From positions 2,429,001-2,493,000 of the forward strand of contig NZ_CP102280.1 in the NCBI RefSeq assembly GCF_025150085.1: a stretch of 64,000 bases of DNA. The letters are read 5' to 3'. The DNA comes from Dorea longicatena (lineage in GTDB: Bacteria > Bacillota > Clostridia > Lachnospirales > Lachnospiraceae). The translations under genes were made by a program, and so were the position numbers. Shown in pieces: positions 41,803 to 51,436 of the stretch (within the stretch, counting starts at the first letter, position 1; each line of letters opens with the position of its first letter). Under the pieces are notes generated by a model, which ran no database searches, had not been told where the DNA came from, and was given only the letters and a program-made list of their open reading frames with translations.

Positions 41803-41979
41803 TCACCTCCTGTTTATCTCATCATTTTTTGCAGTTATTTCCATTCTTTTTATCAGTGTTCCTTCATTGACTCCGTGATTGCCTCTTACATCATGGAAGT
41901 AATAAATCAGCCCGATGATCACTGCCAATGTCACAACAAAGATCAGGCACATCCTGATCTTTCTTCTGGCATCCTCCAT
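41803..41979 (-). CDS. small single-pass membrane protein at the head of the spoVA operon
   Basis: Fifty-eight residues from ATG at 41979 (GGAAAGG upstream): a basic N-terminus (MEDARRKIRM), one membrane helix (CLIFVVTLAVIIGLIYYF) and a polar tail. It ends five bases before spoVAA and starts about 35 bases after a sigma-G-like promoter, so it should be expressed in the forespore. It is not one of the named SpoVA subunits. Confidence 0.65.
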   Translation of the reverse strand: MEDARRKIRMCLIFVVTLAVIIGLIYYFHDVRGNHGVNEGTLIKRMEITAKNDEINRR

Positions 41980-42012
41980 CTTACTCACCCTTTCCATCCA
42001 AGTTTCATGAGT

Positions 42013-42041
42013 TAGTATGGCTGATTTTCCAGAATATATTC
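42013..42041 (-). promoter_or_regulatory. sigma-G-like forespore promoter
   Basis: The minus strand has GAATA (42041-42037), 17 nt, CATACTA (42019-42013), which fits the sigma-G consensus. It lies between sigF and the small spoVA gene. Confidence 0.6.
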
Positions 42042-42053
42042 ATGATGTGCCTG

Positions 42054-42767
42054 TCAGATACGTTCTCTTAGATTTTTTAATATTTTCTTTTCCATTCTGG
42101 AAACCTGAACCTGGGAAATTCCCATTTCCTTTCCTATCTGAGTCTGTGTCTTTTCGGCAAAATATCGCAGATAGATCAGTTTTCTTTCTTCTTTATCCAG
42201 ACTTGTCAGGAGCTCTTTTAACAGCAGATGATCCAATACTCTTTCTTCCGCACCGTCCTCCTTTCCTACTTTTTCCATCAGTGAAATCTCCTGTCCTTCT
42301 TTTTTGTATACCGGCCGGTGTAGTGATTCCACATCCGTACATGCATCCATCGCCATCGTAAGTTCTTCCGGTGACACATCAAGATACTCTGCAAGTTCTG
42401 TGACCGACGGCTCCCTTCCAAGCTTTCTTCCGAGTACTTCCTGGGCCTGATATCCTTTATAAGACAGTTCTTTTAACGACCGGCTTACCTTTATCATCCC
42501 ATCATCTCTTAAGAAGCGCTTGATTTCTCCACTGATCATCGGAACAGCATAAGTTGAGAATTTCACTTCATAACTCAGATCAAACTTGTCGATTGCTTTC
42601 AGTAATCCAATCGTTCCAATCTGAAACAGATCTTCCAGCTCTGTTCCCCTTCCCGTAAATCTTCTTACAATACACCAGACCAGTCCTGTATTTTCCTCCA
42701 CAATCTGAGCTCTTGCTTCTTCATCCCCTTCGTGAGATTTCTGAATTAAAGCGATTGTGTGGTCCAT
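42054..42767 (-). CDS. sigF: RNA polymerase sigma-F factor
   Basis: A 237-residue sigma-70 family factor. Region 2 is LVWCIVRRFTGRGTELEDLFQIGTIGL with KFSTYAVPMISGEIKRFLRDD, region 3 is SLKELSYKGYQAQ, and region 4 is TQIGKEMGISQVQVSRMEKKIL. It is the first forespore-specific sigma factor, held by SpoIIAB. The start overlaps spoIIAB by 22 bases. The spoIIAA-spoIIAB-sigF order is the canonical operon. Confidence 0.95.
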   Translation of the reverse strand: MDHTIALIQKSHEGDEEARAQIVEENTGLVWCIVRRFTGRGTELEDLFQIGTIGLLKAIDKFDLSYEVKFSTYAVPMISGEIKRFLRDDGMIKVSRSLKELSYKGYQAQEVLGRKLGREPSVTELAEYLDVSPEELTMAMDACTDVESLHRPVYKKEGQEISLMEKVGKEDGAEERVLDHLLLKELLTSLDKEERKLIYLRYFAEKTQTQIGKEMGISQVQVSRMEKKILKNLRERI

Positions 42768-43201
42768 ACCTTTCGTCCTTTTCCAATTGTTTTCTGCATT
42801 TTCACAATAGTTCCTTTTCCCGGCTTTGAACTTACTTCTACCTGATCCATGAAAGCTTCCATAAAAGAAAATCCCATCCCGGACCGGTCAAGCTCCGGTC
42901 TTGTAGTAAATAACGGTTCCATCGCCTTCTTTACATCTTCCATTCCTTTTCCATGATCTTCTATCTCGATATACAAAGTATCCCCGCATGTCTTACAACG
43001 AAGCGTGATCTTCTCTATCCGGCTTTCGTATCCGTGGATGATCGCATTGGTTACAGCCTCTGATACCGCAGTCTTTACATCTGCTACTTCCTCCACTGTC
43101 GGATTCAGCGATGTCATAAATGCAGCAACCGCCACTCTTGCAAATGCTTCATTGGATGAATAACTGTCAAAAATAATCGTCATTTCATTGGTATTTTCCA
43201 T
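42746..43201 (-). CDS. spoIIAB: anti-sigma-F factor, serine kinase
   Basis: A 151-residue GHKL-type kinase/anti-sigma factor. The N box is EAVTNAIIHGYE, and G boxes are DHGKGMED and GMGFSFME. It binds sigma-F and phosphorylates SpoIIAA. It starts exactly after the spoIIAA stop. Confidence 0.95.
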   Translation of the reverse strand: MENTNEMTIIFDSYSSNEAFARVAVAAFMTSLNPTVEEVADVKTAVSEAVTNAIIHGYESRIEKITLRCKTCGDTLYIEIEDHGKGMEDVKKAMEPLFTTRPELDRSGMGFSFMEAFMDQVEVSSKPGKGTIVKMQKTIGKGRKVWTTQSL

Positions 43202-43513
43202 TTATTTCTCCTCCTCATAAATCTGCATAATCTTTGTTACTCCTGACATCATAAGAATCTTCCTGATCCTCTCGCTTGTATGTACCGCACACACTTCACC
43301 GCCCAGCATATAGATCTTTCTGTAACGACCCATGATCACTCCGATTCCGGAACTGTCACAGAATTTTGTATCCGCAAAGTCAAAGATCACATAACGTATG
43401 TGATTGTGTTCAATCAGATGATCTGATTCTTTTCGTATCTCTTCTGCATTATGATGATCCAGCTCCCCCGGTAAAAATATAGTAAGACAATTTTCCTGTA
43501 CCTGATATTTCAT
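43202..43513 (-). CDS. spoIIAA: anti-sigma-F factor antagonist
   Basis: A 103-residue STAS-domain protein with the phosphorylated Ser in FCDSSGIGVIMG. ATG at 43513 is chosen (MKYQVQEN); a reading to 43558 enters the upstream hairpin. Dephosphorylated SpoIIAA frees sigma-F. An AAAGGATAT element upstream fits a sigma-H -35 but its -10 is imperfect and overlaps a terminator. Confidence 0.93.
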   Translation of the reverse strand: MKYQVQENCLTIFLPGELDHHNAEEIRKESDHLIEHNHIRYVIFDFADTKFCDSSGIGVIMGRYRKIYMLGGEVCAVHTSERIRKILMMSGVTKIMQIYEEEK

Positions 43514-43548
43514 GTTATATACTCCCCTTACATACTTAAGTATAAAAG

Positions 43549-43582
43549 AAAAGGACATACACTTTACCGTGTATATCCTTTT
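43549..43582 (-). terminator. terminator after the TPR gene
   Basis: Arms AAAAGGATATACAC and GTGTATGTCCTTTT on the minus strand, then CTTTTAT. It separates the TPR operon from spoIIA. Confidence 0.8.
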
Positions 43583-43596
43583 CTTTCGTACATTTT

Positions 43597-44961
43597 CTAA
43601 TTATTATTGTCTTTGGTCTTTTTGGCATTTTGTACATCAAGAGCATTCTGTGCCTCTGTTGCTGCCTCTGTCCCGTTATATTTTTCGATGATCTTCTGAT
43701 AATACGTATTCGCCTTATCCTGCTTACCCTGTTTTTCATAGGACTGTGCAAGAAGAAGCATAGCCGCACCATCCTGATATCCTTCGTCCATCTGTACGAC
43801 TTGCTCCAGATTCGTCACTGCCGTATCATAATTTGCCACCTGATAATTCTTCTGTGATGTTACATACAGACTCTCACAGACTCTTGGATATATCTTTCCT
43901 GTCAGTGTATCATACTCTTCTTTTCCAGATGCTCCAAGTGTCTCTGAATTAATCTTCAGAAGTTCCTCTGCCAGTGCCGAATTACTCATATCTCCGGTTG
44001 AATAATGAGATATAACGGTCATCAGTGATTCATAGCTTGTCTTTGTGATCTCTGCTGTCTGCTGCTGATTCTCTGCTTCTTTACTGCTGCTCCGGTAATT
44101 ATCCAGCTCTTTTTTCAGTGCACTGATCTGTGATTTCTGAGTTGCGATCTGATCACTGAACTTAACGGTCTGCTTATTCAGCTTACTCTGTCTTGATGCA
44201 GACACAGCCGGCATGATTAAGAATCCCATAACTGCCACACCTACAATAACACCGATTGCAATATTAACCATTGTATGCAGGCCGACATTATCTTTTAATC
44301 CTGAAGCAACCGGTTGAATGATCGTCTCATTTCCGATATTATAAGTAACTGTCTGTCTGCCCTTTTTCTTCTTTCCGGTATCTTTATCGTCTATCAGGCG
44401 GATGTTTCTTGACTTCCGTACCTGATTCAACTCATGCATGTAACGCATCGTGATATCGTCGGTCTTATCCAGTTTGTGAGCGATCCGGATATTCTTTCTC
44501 GCTTCTGCATACTGTTCTTCCATAATGTAAAGGAGCGCCAGAAGCTGGTATGCTTTCACATACGTCGGATGCATCTCGATTGCTTTCTTAAGCTGCATAA
44601 CTGCCAGATCTTCACATCTCTGATAACAGTAATCCAAAGCCTGATTATATCTTTTTATAGCCTGATTGATTCTGTCCAGATCATCTCTTTTTTCTTTTAC
44701 TTTCTGGATATAATAATTCGCAATATTCTCCTTAGGCTGAAGATTCTTGCTTAAGACCCATTCTGCCAGCGCTTCTACCACATCGCCTCGTCCATAATAA
44801 ACAAGTCCCAGAAGATTTCTTGACGCAATATTATCTCTGTTATATTGTAAACTCTTCTTAAGCGATGTAATGGCACCGGTCAGATCCCGGATATTCGCTT
44901 TGTTAAGTCCGTCATTATACCAGTAATTCGACTGATACGCCAGTTTTGTTGTGTAATCCAT
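43597..44961 (-). CDS. TPR-repeat membrane protein
   Basis: A 454-residue protein: N-terminal TPR repeats (residues about 15-190, such as LLGLVYYGRGDVVEALAEW and LLALLYIMEEQYAEARKNI), one membrane helix (about 225-250), a coiled coil (SDQIATQKSQISALKKELDNY), then a second TPR set outside (YDTAVTNLEQVVQMDEGY). It probably scaffolds a cell-envelope or division complex, but no partner is known. It lies at the end of the valS-ltaS-folC operon. Confidence 0.8.
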   Translation of the reverse strand: MDYTTKLAYQSNYWYNDGLNKANIRDLTGAITSLKKSLQYNRDNIASRNLLGLVYYGRGDVVEALAEWVLSKNLQPKENIANYYIQKVKEKRDDLDRINQAIKRYNQALDYCYQRCEDLAVMQLKKAIEMHPTYVKAYQLLALLYIMEEQYAEARKNIRIAHKLDKTDDITMRYMHELNQVRKSRNIRLIDDKDTGKKKKGRQTVTYNIGNETIIQPVASGLKDNVGLHTMVNIAIGVIVGVAVMGFLIMPAVSASRQSKLNKQTVKFSDQIATQKSQISALKKELDNYRSSSKEAENQQQTAEITKTSYESLMTVISHYSTGDMSNSALAEELLKINSETLGASGKEEYDTLTGKIYPRVCESLYVTSQKNYQVANYDTAVTNLEQVVQMDEGYQDGAAMLLLAQSYEKQGKQDKANTYYQKIIEKYNGTEAATEAQNALDVQNAKKTKDNNN

Positions 44962-44992
44962 ATACTTCCCTCTATATTCTCTCTACCGCAGT

Positions 44993-45142
44993 TTACTGTG
45001 GATCATCCTGCTTTGTCTGTTCGATTACTTCTCTTAAAAGATCTGTCATGTCTGTCAGATCATCCTGGTAAATCGCATCTCCCAGTTCCTCTACTTCCAG
45101 ACTTGGCTGGAACTTCTTTAATTCTTCTTCAAAATCAAGCAT
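44993..45142 (-). CDS. 49-residue acidic small protein overlapping folC
   Basis: ATG at 45142 overlaps the folC stop by 8 bases, so it is translationally coupled. The peptide begins MLDFEEELKKFQPSLEVEEL and ends EQTKQDDPQ; it is acidic and helical. The sense codon use looks normal and it fills the gap between folC and the TPR gene. The family is not recognised. Confidence 0.55.
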   Translation of the reverse strand: MLDFEEELKKFQPSLEVEELGDAIYQDDLTDMTDLLREVIEQTKQDDPQ

Positions 45143-46472
45143 CTATGGCACCTCCTGCCAGTAACTTCTTCATCATTCCTACGAGGTACAAAGAGCCAAG
45201 ACAGTATATCTCTCCCGTCTCTCCCCGTTCATTCATTGCTGTTCTCACGGCATCTTCTAATCGTTCTTTACAGTACACCGGTCTGTCTGTGTATCTTCGG
45301 AAGACATCAGCAAGTTCCTCTGCCGGAACACCTCTTTCGTCCTCGATCTGTGTGACAACATAAGCTTTCACATCCAGATTCTCACACAGATATTCTATCA
45401 TCTGATCGTACTTTTTATCCGATACTGCTGAAAATAGTAATACCATTTCTCCACGTTCGGACTCATCCAGTGCTTTTACGCTTTCTACAAACGCTTCCAT
45501 TGCGCCCGGGTTATGTGCACCGTCTACGGTAATATGTGCTCCTACCCGTTCCATTCTTCCTTCCCAGTGAAGTTCTGCAAGTGCTTCCTTCCACCGGTCC
45601 ATATGTATCTCTTCTCCCGCAAGCAGATATTCCGACGCCTCCAGTGCAAGCTCTGCATTCATCGCCTGGTAACATCCGCACATCGGTACCTGAAAGATAA
45701 CATCTTTATCATACGCACTCCGTCTGGAAAATGCAATATATTTGCGGTGAACTTCCTGAATTTCATACGCATTTTTCGTAACTTCTCTACAAGATACGCC
45801 CAGTTCCGAAGCTTTTGCCTTAATGACTTCCGCTGCTTTTTTACTGCTTCCGTCAAAGAACACCGGAACACCCGGCTTAATAATTCCGGCTTTCTCACCC
45901 GCAATCTTCTCGATCGTATCACCGAGGATCGCCGTATGATCCAGACTGATTGATGTTATGATGGCAAGTGCCGGATTGTCTATTGCGTTTGTCGCATCCA
46001 GCCGTCCGCCAAGTCCCGTCTCCAGAATGATATATTCTACATCTGTCTCTGCAAATGCTGTCATACCCATTCCAAATAGAAATTCGAAATACGAAGGATG
46101 TTCGATCCCGTCTTCCACCATCTGACGTACTATCTTTAAAACTTTTCGAAACACCTTCAGAAATGTCTCATTATCAATCTGTATATTATCTACCCGTATC
46201 CGCTCATTTACAGATACAAGATGAGGGGATGTAAAGAACCCTGTTCTCTTCCCCTCTGCCATAAGTATGGCCTGTAAGTATGCACATACAGACCCTTTTC
46301 CATTTGTACCGGCGACGTGGACAATTTTTCTGTCCGCCGCCGGATTACCCAATCTTTTTAAAAACGTTTTTGTGTGCTCCAGCGTATGTTTCTTTGTAAA
46401 TTTCGGAATTTCTTCGATATACGCTGCTGCCTCTTCATATGTGAACGTTTCCGGTTCTTTTTTAGTTAACAT
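45135..46472 (-). CDS. folC: folylpolyglutamate synthase/dihydrofolate synthase
   Basis: A 445-residue Mur-ligase-family enzyme adding glutamates to folates. ATP loop AGTNGKGSVCAY, ETGLGGRLDATN, SLDHTAILGDTIEKIAGEKAGI and DGAHNPGAMEAF are all present. The start (ATG at 46472, or the preceding ATG at 46475) overlaps the end of the sulfatase gene by about 11 bases. It lies in the valS operon. Confidence 0.94.
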   Translation of the reverse strand: MLTKKEPETFTYEEAAAYIEEIPKFTKKHTLEHTKTFLKRLGNPAADRKIVHVAGTNGKGSVCAYLQAILMAEGKRTGFFTSPHLVSVNERIRVDNIQIDNETFLKVFRKVLKIVRQMVEDGIEHPSYFEFLFGMGMTAFAETDVEYIILETGLGGRLDATNAIDNPALAIITSISLDHTAILGDTIEKIAGEKAGIIKPGVPVFFDGSSKKAAEVIKAKASELGVSCREVTKNAYEIQEVHRKYIAFSRRSAYDKDVIFQVPMCGCYQAMNAELALEASEYLLAGEEIHMDRWKEALAELHWEGRMERVGAHITVDGAHNPGAMEAFVESVKALDESERGEMVLLFSAVSDKKYDQMIEYLCENLDVKAYVVTQIEDERGVPAEELADVFRRYTDRPVYCKERLEDAVRTAMNERGETGEIYCLGSLYLVGMMKKLLAGGAIDA

Positions 46473-48666
46473 CATAATCCTGATCCACCCAAGATTTGCT
46501 CTTATCGGTTGCTGTGCCTTCCTGTTTTACAAGCTGTCCGTTCTGATATGTGTACTTATCCGACATCCGGAATATCGTATCACTGGAACCAACCTGTCCA
46601 ACCTGAATCACATCACCGTCTTTTAATTCTGTCTCCGACAGATTAATACGCGTATTATTCAGGAAGCTGCTCTTCTGCTTTTCACCATTGACATATACGC
46701 GGCTGTATTTTGTGAAGTTCTCACCGTACAGACTATATCCACTGTTCAACTGCGGAACAATACTGCTCAGTGACACATTACGGATTCCCATCACCATATG
46801 GCCTTCGGTGATTGGTGCTTTTCCGTTATATACATACTGCTTTCCATACAGGATATCATACTGCAGGAGTTCCAGATCTGAAAGGTAATTCTTTGTTCCC
46901 TTTCTCTGCTGATGATAATTGAATACGGTACCGGAATGGATATCCAGTCTGTTCAGTACCTCTGACATCAGCTGATATGCCGGGATATTCTTATCATCCT
47001 TCTGAAGTCCGATATTATCCCAGATTACATAATTCGTATTATATAAGTAACGGCTCTTTAAGTCTTCTGCCTTCAGTCCCATAGTCGGAAGATGATCTCC
47101 GTAGAATACGACAACAGATGGTTCATTTCTTTCTTCCACTGCCTTGATCAGATCACCTACAAACTGATCCATCTCATAGACCTGGTTAACATAATATTCC
47201 CATTTATTTTTCAGCGCTTCGTCTTCGATTCCTTCAACCTTGATCTTCGGATTCTCGATCACCTGTGTCTCCGGATAGTTTCCATGTCCCTGTACACTGA
47301 CAGTAAATACAAAATCTTCCTGTTTTGTTGTATCCATGGCTTCCATAATATGATGTGTCAGAATCTCATCTTTTGCCCATCCATTCTCTGTCGTCTGCAG
47401 GACATTCATAAACTCCTTACTGGTAAATGTATCAAATCCCATGTTATTAAATACATTGGCACGGCTGTAGAAATTTCCTGTGTTATCATGTAATGCATGT
47501 GTTCCGTATCCAAGAGAAGCAAGCGCTGTCGCCGCACTCTCCGTCGGATGTTTTTTTGAATAAGTCTTATACGGATATTCTCCAGGTCCGAAATAACGAA
47601 GGTTCATACCTGTCAGCACTTCAAACTCTGTATTTGCCGTACCTGCTCCTACAGACGGTACTTTAAAATATCCGTTTGAATAATTCTGATATAAATTGTG
47701 CAGATTCGGGCATGCATCTTCAGATGTGGTGAAAAACTCTGCGTTTGCAACGTCAAAATATGACTCCAGCTGCACAACAATGATATTCGGAAGTTCATCA
47801 GAAGAACGGCTCGTAGCCGTCTGATTTAATTCTCCGTCCTTGTCAATCTTTGCCATTGCTTTCTTCGTATATCCATTTGGCTCACTGATTCCCGTGTTAA
47901 AAAGACTTGCCGAGAAGCAGTATGGAAGACCATAATCCTCATAAGCAAATGCAATATTTCCAAAATAAGTAGATACCACTCGTTTATCTATTGCTATATT
48001 CGTTACAAAAGTGTAAAGAACGCCACATACAATAATTCCGATCAGTGCTGCAATATGATGTATCTTACCTGCATACTGCCCACCGCGTCTCCACATAGAT
48101 ATCAGCCAGATCAGAAGTGCTACCGCTCCGACAGCGATCACAACCACTTCAAATCCATTACAGTAATTATTGATCAGCGCAATTCCATCCCCTGCGATCT
48201 TAAGATCCTGTGCATTGAACGGTGTAACTCTCTTTAACAGGATATAACCATTCGCGATTCCAAGAATCACCCAGATCGCACCGATGATCATACGGACAAA
48301 TATCCTTCGTTTGAACAGATATACAATCGAAAATGTCACAAAGATCATAAATGCATTGTATAAGAATACCAGCGGTGTTCCTGTCATATAGTCCCAGGCT
48401 GCAACAACGGAGTGTCTGGAAATTGCTTCTATTACAAAGTTAATGATGCATGCAAGCAACGCATGAAATATCAAAGAGAATCTATTCATGAATGCATAGA
48501 CCGGCTGCATCTTCTTTGCAAATGCACTGTTGCGTCTTGCTTCCAGTATTCTCTCACGTCGTTCATGTCTGCCTTTCCAGTATGCAATGACATCCTCTTT
48601 CTTCAAATTTTTTATTTTGCGGATTTTACCCTTGATATCCGGTTTTTTTAACTGAAGTTTTTTCAT
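46462..48666 (-). CDS. LTA synthase/phosphoglycerol transferase family membrane sulfatase
   Basis: A 734-residue LtaS-family protein. The N-terminus is basic and cytoplasmic, five membrane helices follow (about 60-240), then an extracellular sulfatase-like domain: VVQLESYFDV with a metal Glu, catalytic Thr in GAGTANTEFEVLTG, HDNTGNFYSR, and VVFYGDHLPTMG (metal Asp-His). A C-terminal domain of about 130 residues follows. It should transfer glycerol phosphate from phosphatidylglycerol to a wall or lipid acceptor. Whether it is a true LTA synthase or a primase is not clear. Confidence 0.9.
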   Translation of the reverse strand: MKKLQLKKPDIKGKIRKIKNLKKEDVIAYWKGRHERRERILEARRNSAFAKKMQPVYAFMNRFSLIFHALLACIINFVIEAISRHSVVAAWDYMTGTPLVFLYNAFMIFVTFSIVYLFKRRIFVRMIIGAIWVILGIANGYILLKRVTPFNAQDLKIAGDGIALINNYCNGFEVVVIAVGAVALLIWLISMWRRGGQYAGKIHHIAALIGIIVCGVLYTFVTNIAIDKRVVSTYFGNIAFAYEDYGLPYCFSASLFNTGISEPNGYTKKAMAKIDKDGELNQTATSRSSDELPNIIVVQLESYFDVANAEFFTTSEDACPNLHNLYQNYSNGYFKVPSVGAGTANTEFEVLTGMNLRYFGPGEYPYKTYSKKHPTESAATALASLGYGTHALHDNTGNFYSRANVFNNMGFDTFTSKEFMNVLQTTENGWAKDEILTHHIMEAMDTTKQEDFVFTVSVQGHGNYPETQVIENPKIKVEGIEDEALKNKWEYYVNQVYEMDQFVGDLIKAVEERNEPSVVVFYGDHLPTMGLKAEDLKSRYLYNTNYVIWDNIGLQKDDKNIPAYQLMSEVLNRLDIHSGTVFNYHQQRKGTKNYLSDLELLQYDILYGKQYVYNGKAPITEGHMVMGIRNVSLSSIVPQLNSGYSLYGENFTKYSRVYVNGEKQKSSFLNNTRINLSETELKDGDVIQVGQVGSSDTIFRMSDKYTYQNGQLVKQEGTATDKSKSWVDQDYDVN

Positions 48667-48689
48667 ATAATCCCCTTTGATATCTAATC

Positions 48690-48720
48690 CGCAGTTATCC
48701 TGTTACCGATAACTGCGGAA
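48690..48720. other. stem-loop between valS and the sulfatase gene
   Basis: CCGCAGTTATC...GATAACTGCGG arms of 11 bases with an 8-base loop but no T-run. It lies in the valS-ltaS gap (about 60 bases) and may set mRNA stability or partial termination. Confidence 0.5.
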
Positions 48721-48729
48721 ATGTATTGT

Positions 48730-51390
48730 TTATGACTGTTTTGCTTTTAATCCTTCCAGTCTTTCTTTTACCTGTGCCATCATCTGCTGGTAGGTCTCCA
48801 GTTTGTCTCTTTCTTCCTGAACCTTTGCAGCAGGTGCTTTACTTACGAATTTCTCGTTATTTAACATACCGTTAGAACGTGCGATTTCTTTGGTAAGTCT
48901 TGCCTCTTCTTTTGTCAGACGCTCGATCTCCTGTTCAAAGTCGATCAGCTCTTCCAGTGGAAGGTATACGGTTGCATCCGGAACTACGATAGATACTGCA
49001 TCGTCTGCAATACCGCTCTTGTCTTTCTGGATTACCAGTTCGTTCAGAGCTGCCATGTTCTGTGCAGCATGTCCAAGAAGTGCAAGTCCTGCTCCCAGTT
49101 CTTCATCCTCACATACAACGAATGCTGTAGCTTTTCTTGAATTTGGAACGTTCATCTCGGCACGTACGTTACGGATTCCGCGGATAATCTCTTTGTAGTG
49201 GTCTACAATGTTCTCATCTACTGGGAAGTTCCACTCTTCTTCATATACCGGCCAGTCAGACATCATCAGTGATTCTTCTTCCGGTACTAACTTGCTGTAG
49301 ATCTCTTCTGTAACGAACGGCATATATGGATGCAGCAGTTTCAGTGATTTCTTCAGGACTTCTCTTAATGTCCACAGTGCCGCATTGGCTGCTTCCTGAT
49401 CTTCATCTGCATGATAGATCGGATATTTTGCCATCTCAATGTACCAGTCACAGAACTCATCCCACATAAAGTCGTAAATCTTGGAAAGTGCGATACCAAG
49501 TTCGAACTTATCCATATTTTCTGTAACATCTTTTACAAGGCTGTTGCATTTTGACATGATCCAGCAGTCTGCAGGACGTTTTTCAAAGTTCGCCGGTTTC
49601 TTCAATTCTTTTTCATCCAGGTTCATCATGATAAATCTGGAAGCATTCCATACTTTATTGGCAAAGTTACGGCTTGCCTCTACACGTTCGTTATAGAAAC
49701 GCATATCGTTACCAGGTGCATTACCTGTCATCAGTGTCATACGAAGTGCATCTGCACCATACTGATCAATGATCTCCAGTGGATCGATACCATTTCCAAG
49801 AGATTTACTCATCTTACGTCCCTGAGAGTCACGGACCAGACCGTGGATAAATACGGTGTGGAACGGTGCCTTTCCGGTATGCGCGTATCCTGAGAATACC
49901 ATACGGATTACCCAGAAGAAGATGATGTCATAGCCTGTTACCAGCACATCTGTCGGATAGAAGTAATCCAGATCTTCTGTCTGATCCGGCCATCCAAGTG
50001 TTGAGAATGGCCACAGCGCAGAACTGAACCATGTATCCAGTGTATCTTCATCCTGTGTAAAGTGTGTGCATCCACATTTCGGGCATTTCTCCGGTGCGCC
50101 GTGTCCAACGACTACTTCACCGCACTCATCACAGTAGTAAGCCGGGATTCTGTGTCCCCACCAGATCTGACGGGAAATACACCAGTCACGGATATTCTCA
50201 AGCCAGTGCAGGTAGATCTTGTTGAAACGTTCCGGTACGAATCTTAAATCGCCGTTCTTGATTGCTTCGATGGCTGGTTTTGCCAGTTCTTCCATCTTAA
50301 CAAACCACTGCTGCTTGATCATTGGCTCTACAGTTGTATGGCAGCGGTCATGTGTTCCTACGTTATGAGAATGTGGAACAACTTTTACCAGGTATCCCTG
50401 CTCTTCCAGGTCAGCTACCATTGCTTTTCTTGCTTCGTAGCGGTCCATTCCGGCATATTTTCCACCATACTGCTCATTGATCGTTGCATCATCGTTCATG
50501 ATGTTGATCTCCGGCAGGTTGTGACGTTTTCCGACTTCAAAGTCGTTAGGGTCATGTGCCGGTGTGATCTTAACCGCACCTGTTCCGAATTCTTTGTCTA
50601 CATAGTAGTCGGCAACGATCGGAATCTCTCTGTCTGTCAGAGGCAGTTTACACATTTTTCCTACGATGTCTTTGTATCTTTCATCATCCGGGTGAACTGC
50701 GATTGCAGTATCTCCAAGTAATGTCTCCGGACGTGTGGTTGCGATCTCCAGATAATCATCTGTTCCAACGATTGGATATTTGATGTGCCAGAAGAATCCG
50801 TCCTGTTCCTCATGTTCAACTTCTGCATCGGAAAGAGAAGTCTTACATACCGGACACCAGTTGATGATTCTGGATCCTTTGTAAATATATCCTTCGTTGT
50901 ATAATTTGATAAATACTTCTTCTACGGCTTTGGAACATCCTTCGTCCATTGTGAAACGTTCTCTGTCCCAGTCACAGGATACACCTAATTTCTTTAACTG
51001 TCCTTCGATAGTTCCGGCGTATTCTTCTTTCCACTGCCATGTTCTTTCCAGGAATTTCTCTCTTCCTAATTCTTTCTTGTCAATTCCTTCTTCTTTTAAC
51101 TGATTTGTAACCTTAACCTCAGTAGAGATAGCCGCATGGTCTGTTCCCGGAATCCAGAGTGCATTGTATCCCTGCATTCTCTTATAACGGATCAGGATGT
51201 CCTGCAGTGTATTATCCAGGGCATGTCCCATGTGAAGTTTACCTGTAATGTTCGGTGGCGGCATTACTGTAGTAAATGGTTTCTTGCTTCTGTCTACTTC
51301 GGCGTGGAAATATTTGTTATCACACCATTTTTCATATAATTTTGCTTCAATCGCTTTGGGATTGTAAGTCTTTTCCAGGTTTTCGCTCAT
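48730..51390 (-). CDS. valS: valyl-tRNA synthetase
   Basis: An 886-residue class Ia synthetase. The HIGH-type motif is GKLHMGHALDN, the KMSKS motif GRKMSKSLGNG, the editing domain carries TTRPETLLGDTA, zinc-like Cys pairs lie in CDECGE and CPKCGC, and the C-terminal coiled coil is LEELIDFEQEIERLTKEEARL. It charges tRNA-Val. A T-box leader with its own promoter lies directly upstream, so expression rises when tRNA-Val is uncharged. Confidence 0.97.
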   Translation of the reverse strand: MSENLEKTYNPKAIEAKLYEKWCDNKYFHAEVDRSKKPFTTVMPPPNITGKLHMGHALDNTLQDILIRYKRMQGYNALWIPGTDHAAISTEVKVTNQLKEEGIDKKELGREKFLERTWQWKEEYAGTIEGQLKKLGVSCDWDRERFTMDEGCSKAVEEVFIKLYNEGYIYKGSRIINWCPVCKTSLSDAEVEHEEQDGFFWHIKYPIVGTDDYLEIATTRPETLLGDTAIAVHPDDERYKDIVGKMCKLPLTDREIPIVADYYVDKEFGTGAVKITPAHDPNDFEVGKRHNLPEINIMNDDATINEQYGGKYAGMDRYEARKAMVADLEEQGYLVKVVPHSHNVGTHDRCHTTVEPMIKQQWFVKMEELAKPAIEAIKNGDLRFVPERFNKIYLHWLENIRDWCISRQIWWGHRIPAYYCDECGEVVVGHGAPEKCPKCGCTHFTQDEDTLDTWFSSALWPFSTLGWPDQTEDLDYFYPTDVLVTGYDIIFFWVIRMVFSGYAHTGKAPFHTVFIHGLVRDSQGRKMSKSLGNGIDPLEIIDQYGADALRMTLMTGNAPGNDMRFYNERVEASRNFANKVWNASRFIMMNLDEKELKKPANFEKRPADCWIMSKCNSLVKDVTENMDKFELGIALSKIYDFMWDEFCDWYIEMAKYPIYHADEDQEAANAALWTLREVLKKSLKLLHPYMPFVTEEIYSKLVPEEESLMMSDWPVYEEEWNFPVDENIVDHYKEIIRGIRNVRAEMNVPNSRKATAFVVCEDEELGAGLALLGHAAQNMAALNELVIQKDKSGIADDAVSIVVPDATVYLPLEELIDFEQEIERLTKEEARLTKEIARSNGMLNNEKFVSKAPAAKVQEERDKLETYQQMMAQVKERLEGLKAKQS

Positions 51391-51436
51391 AGTTTCCTCC
51401 TCATTTCACACATTTTTCACATTTTTTTATTAAATG

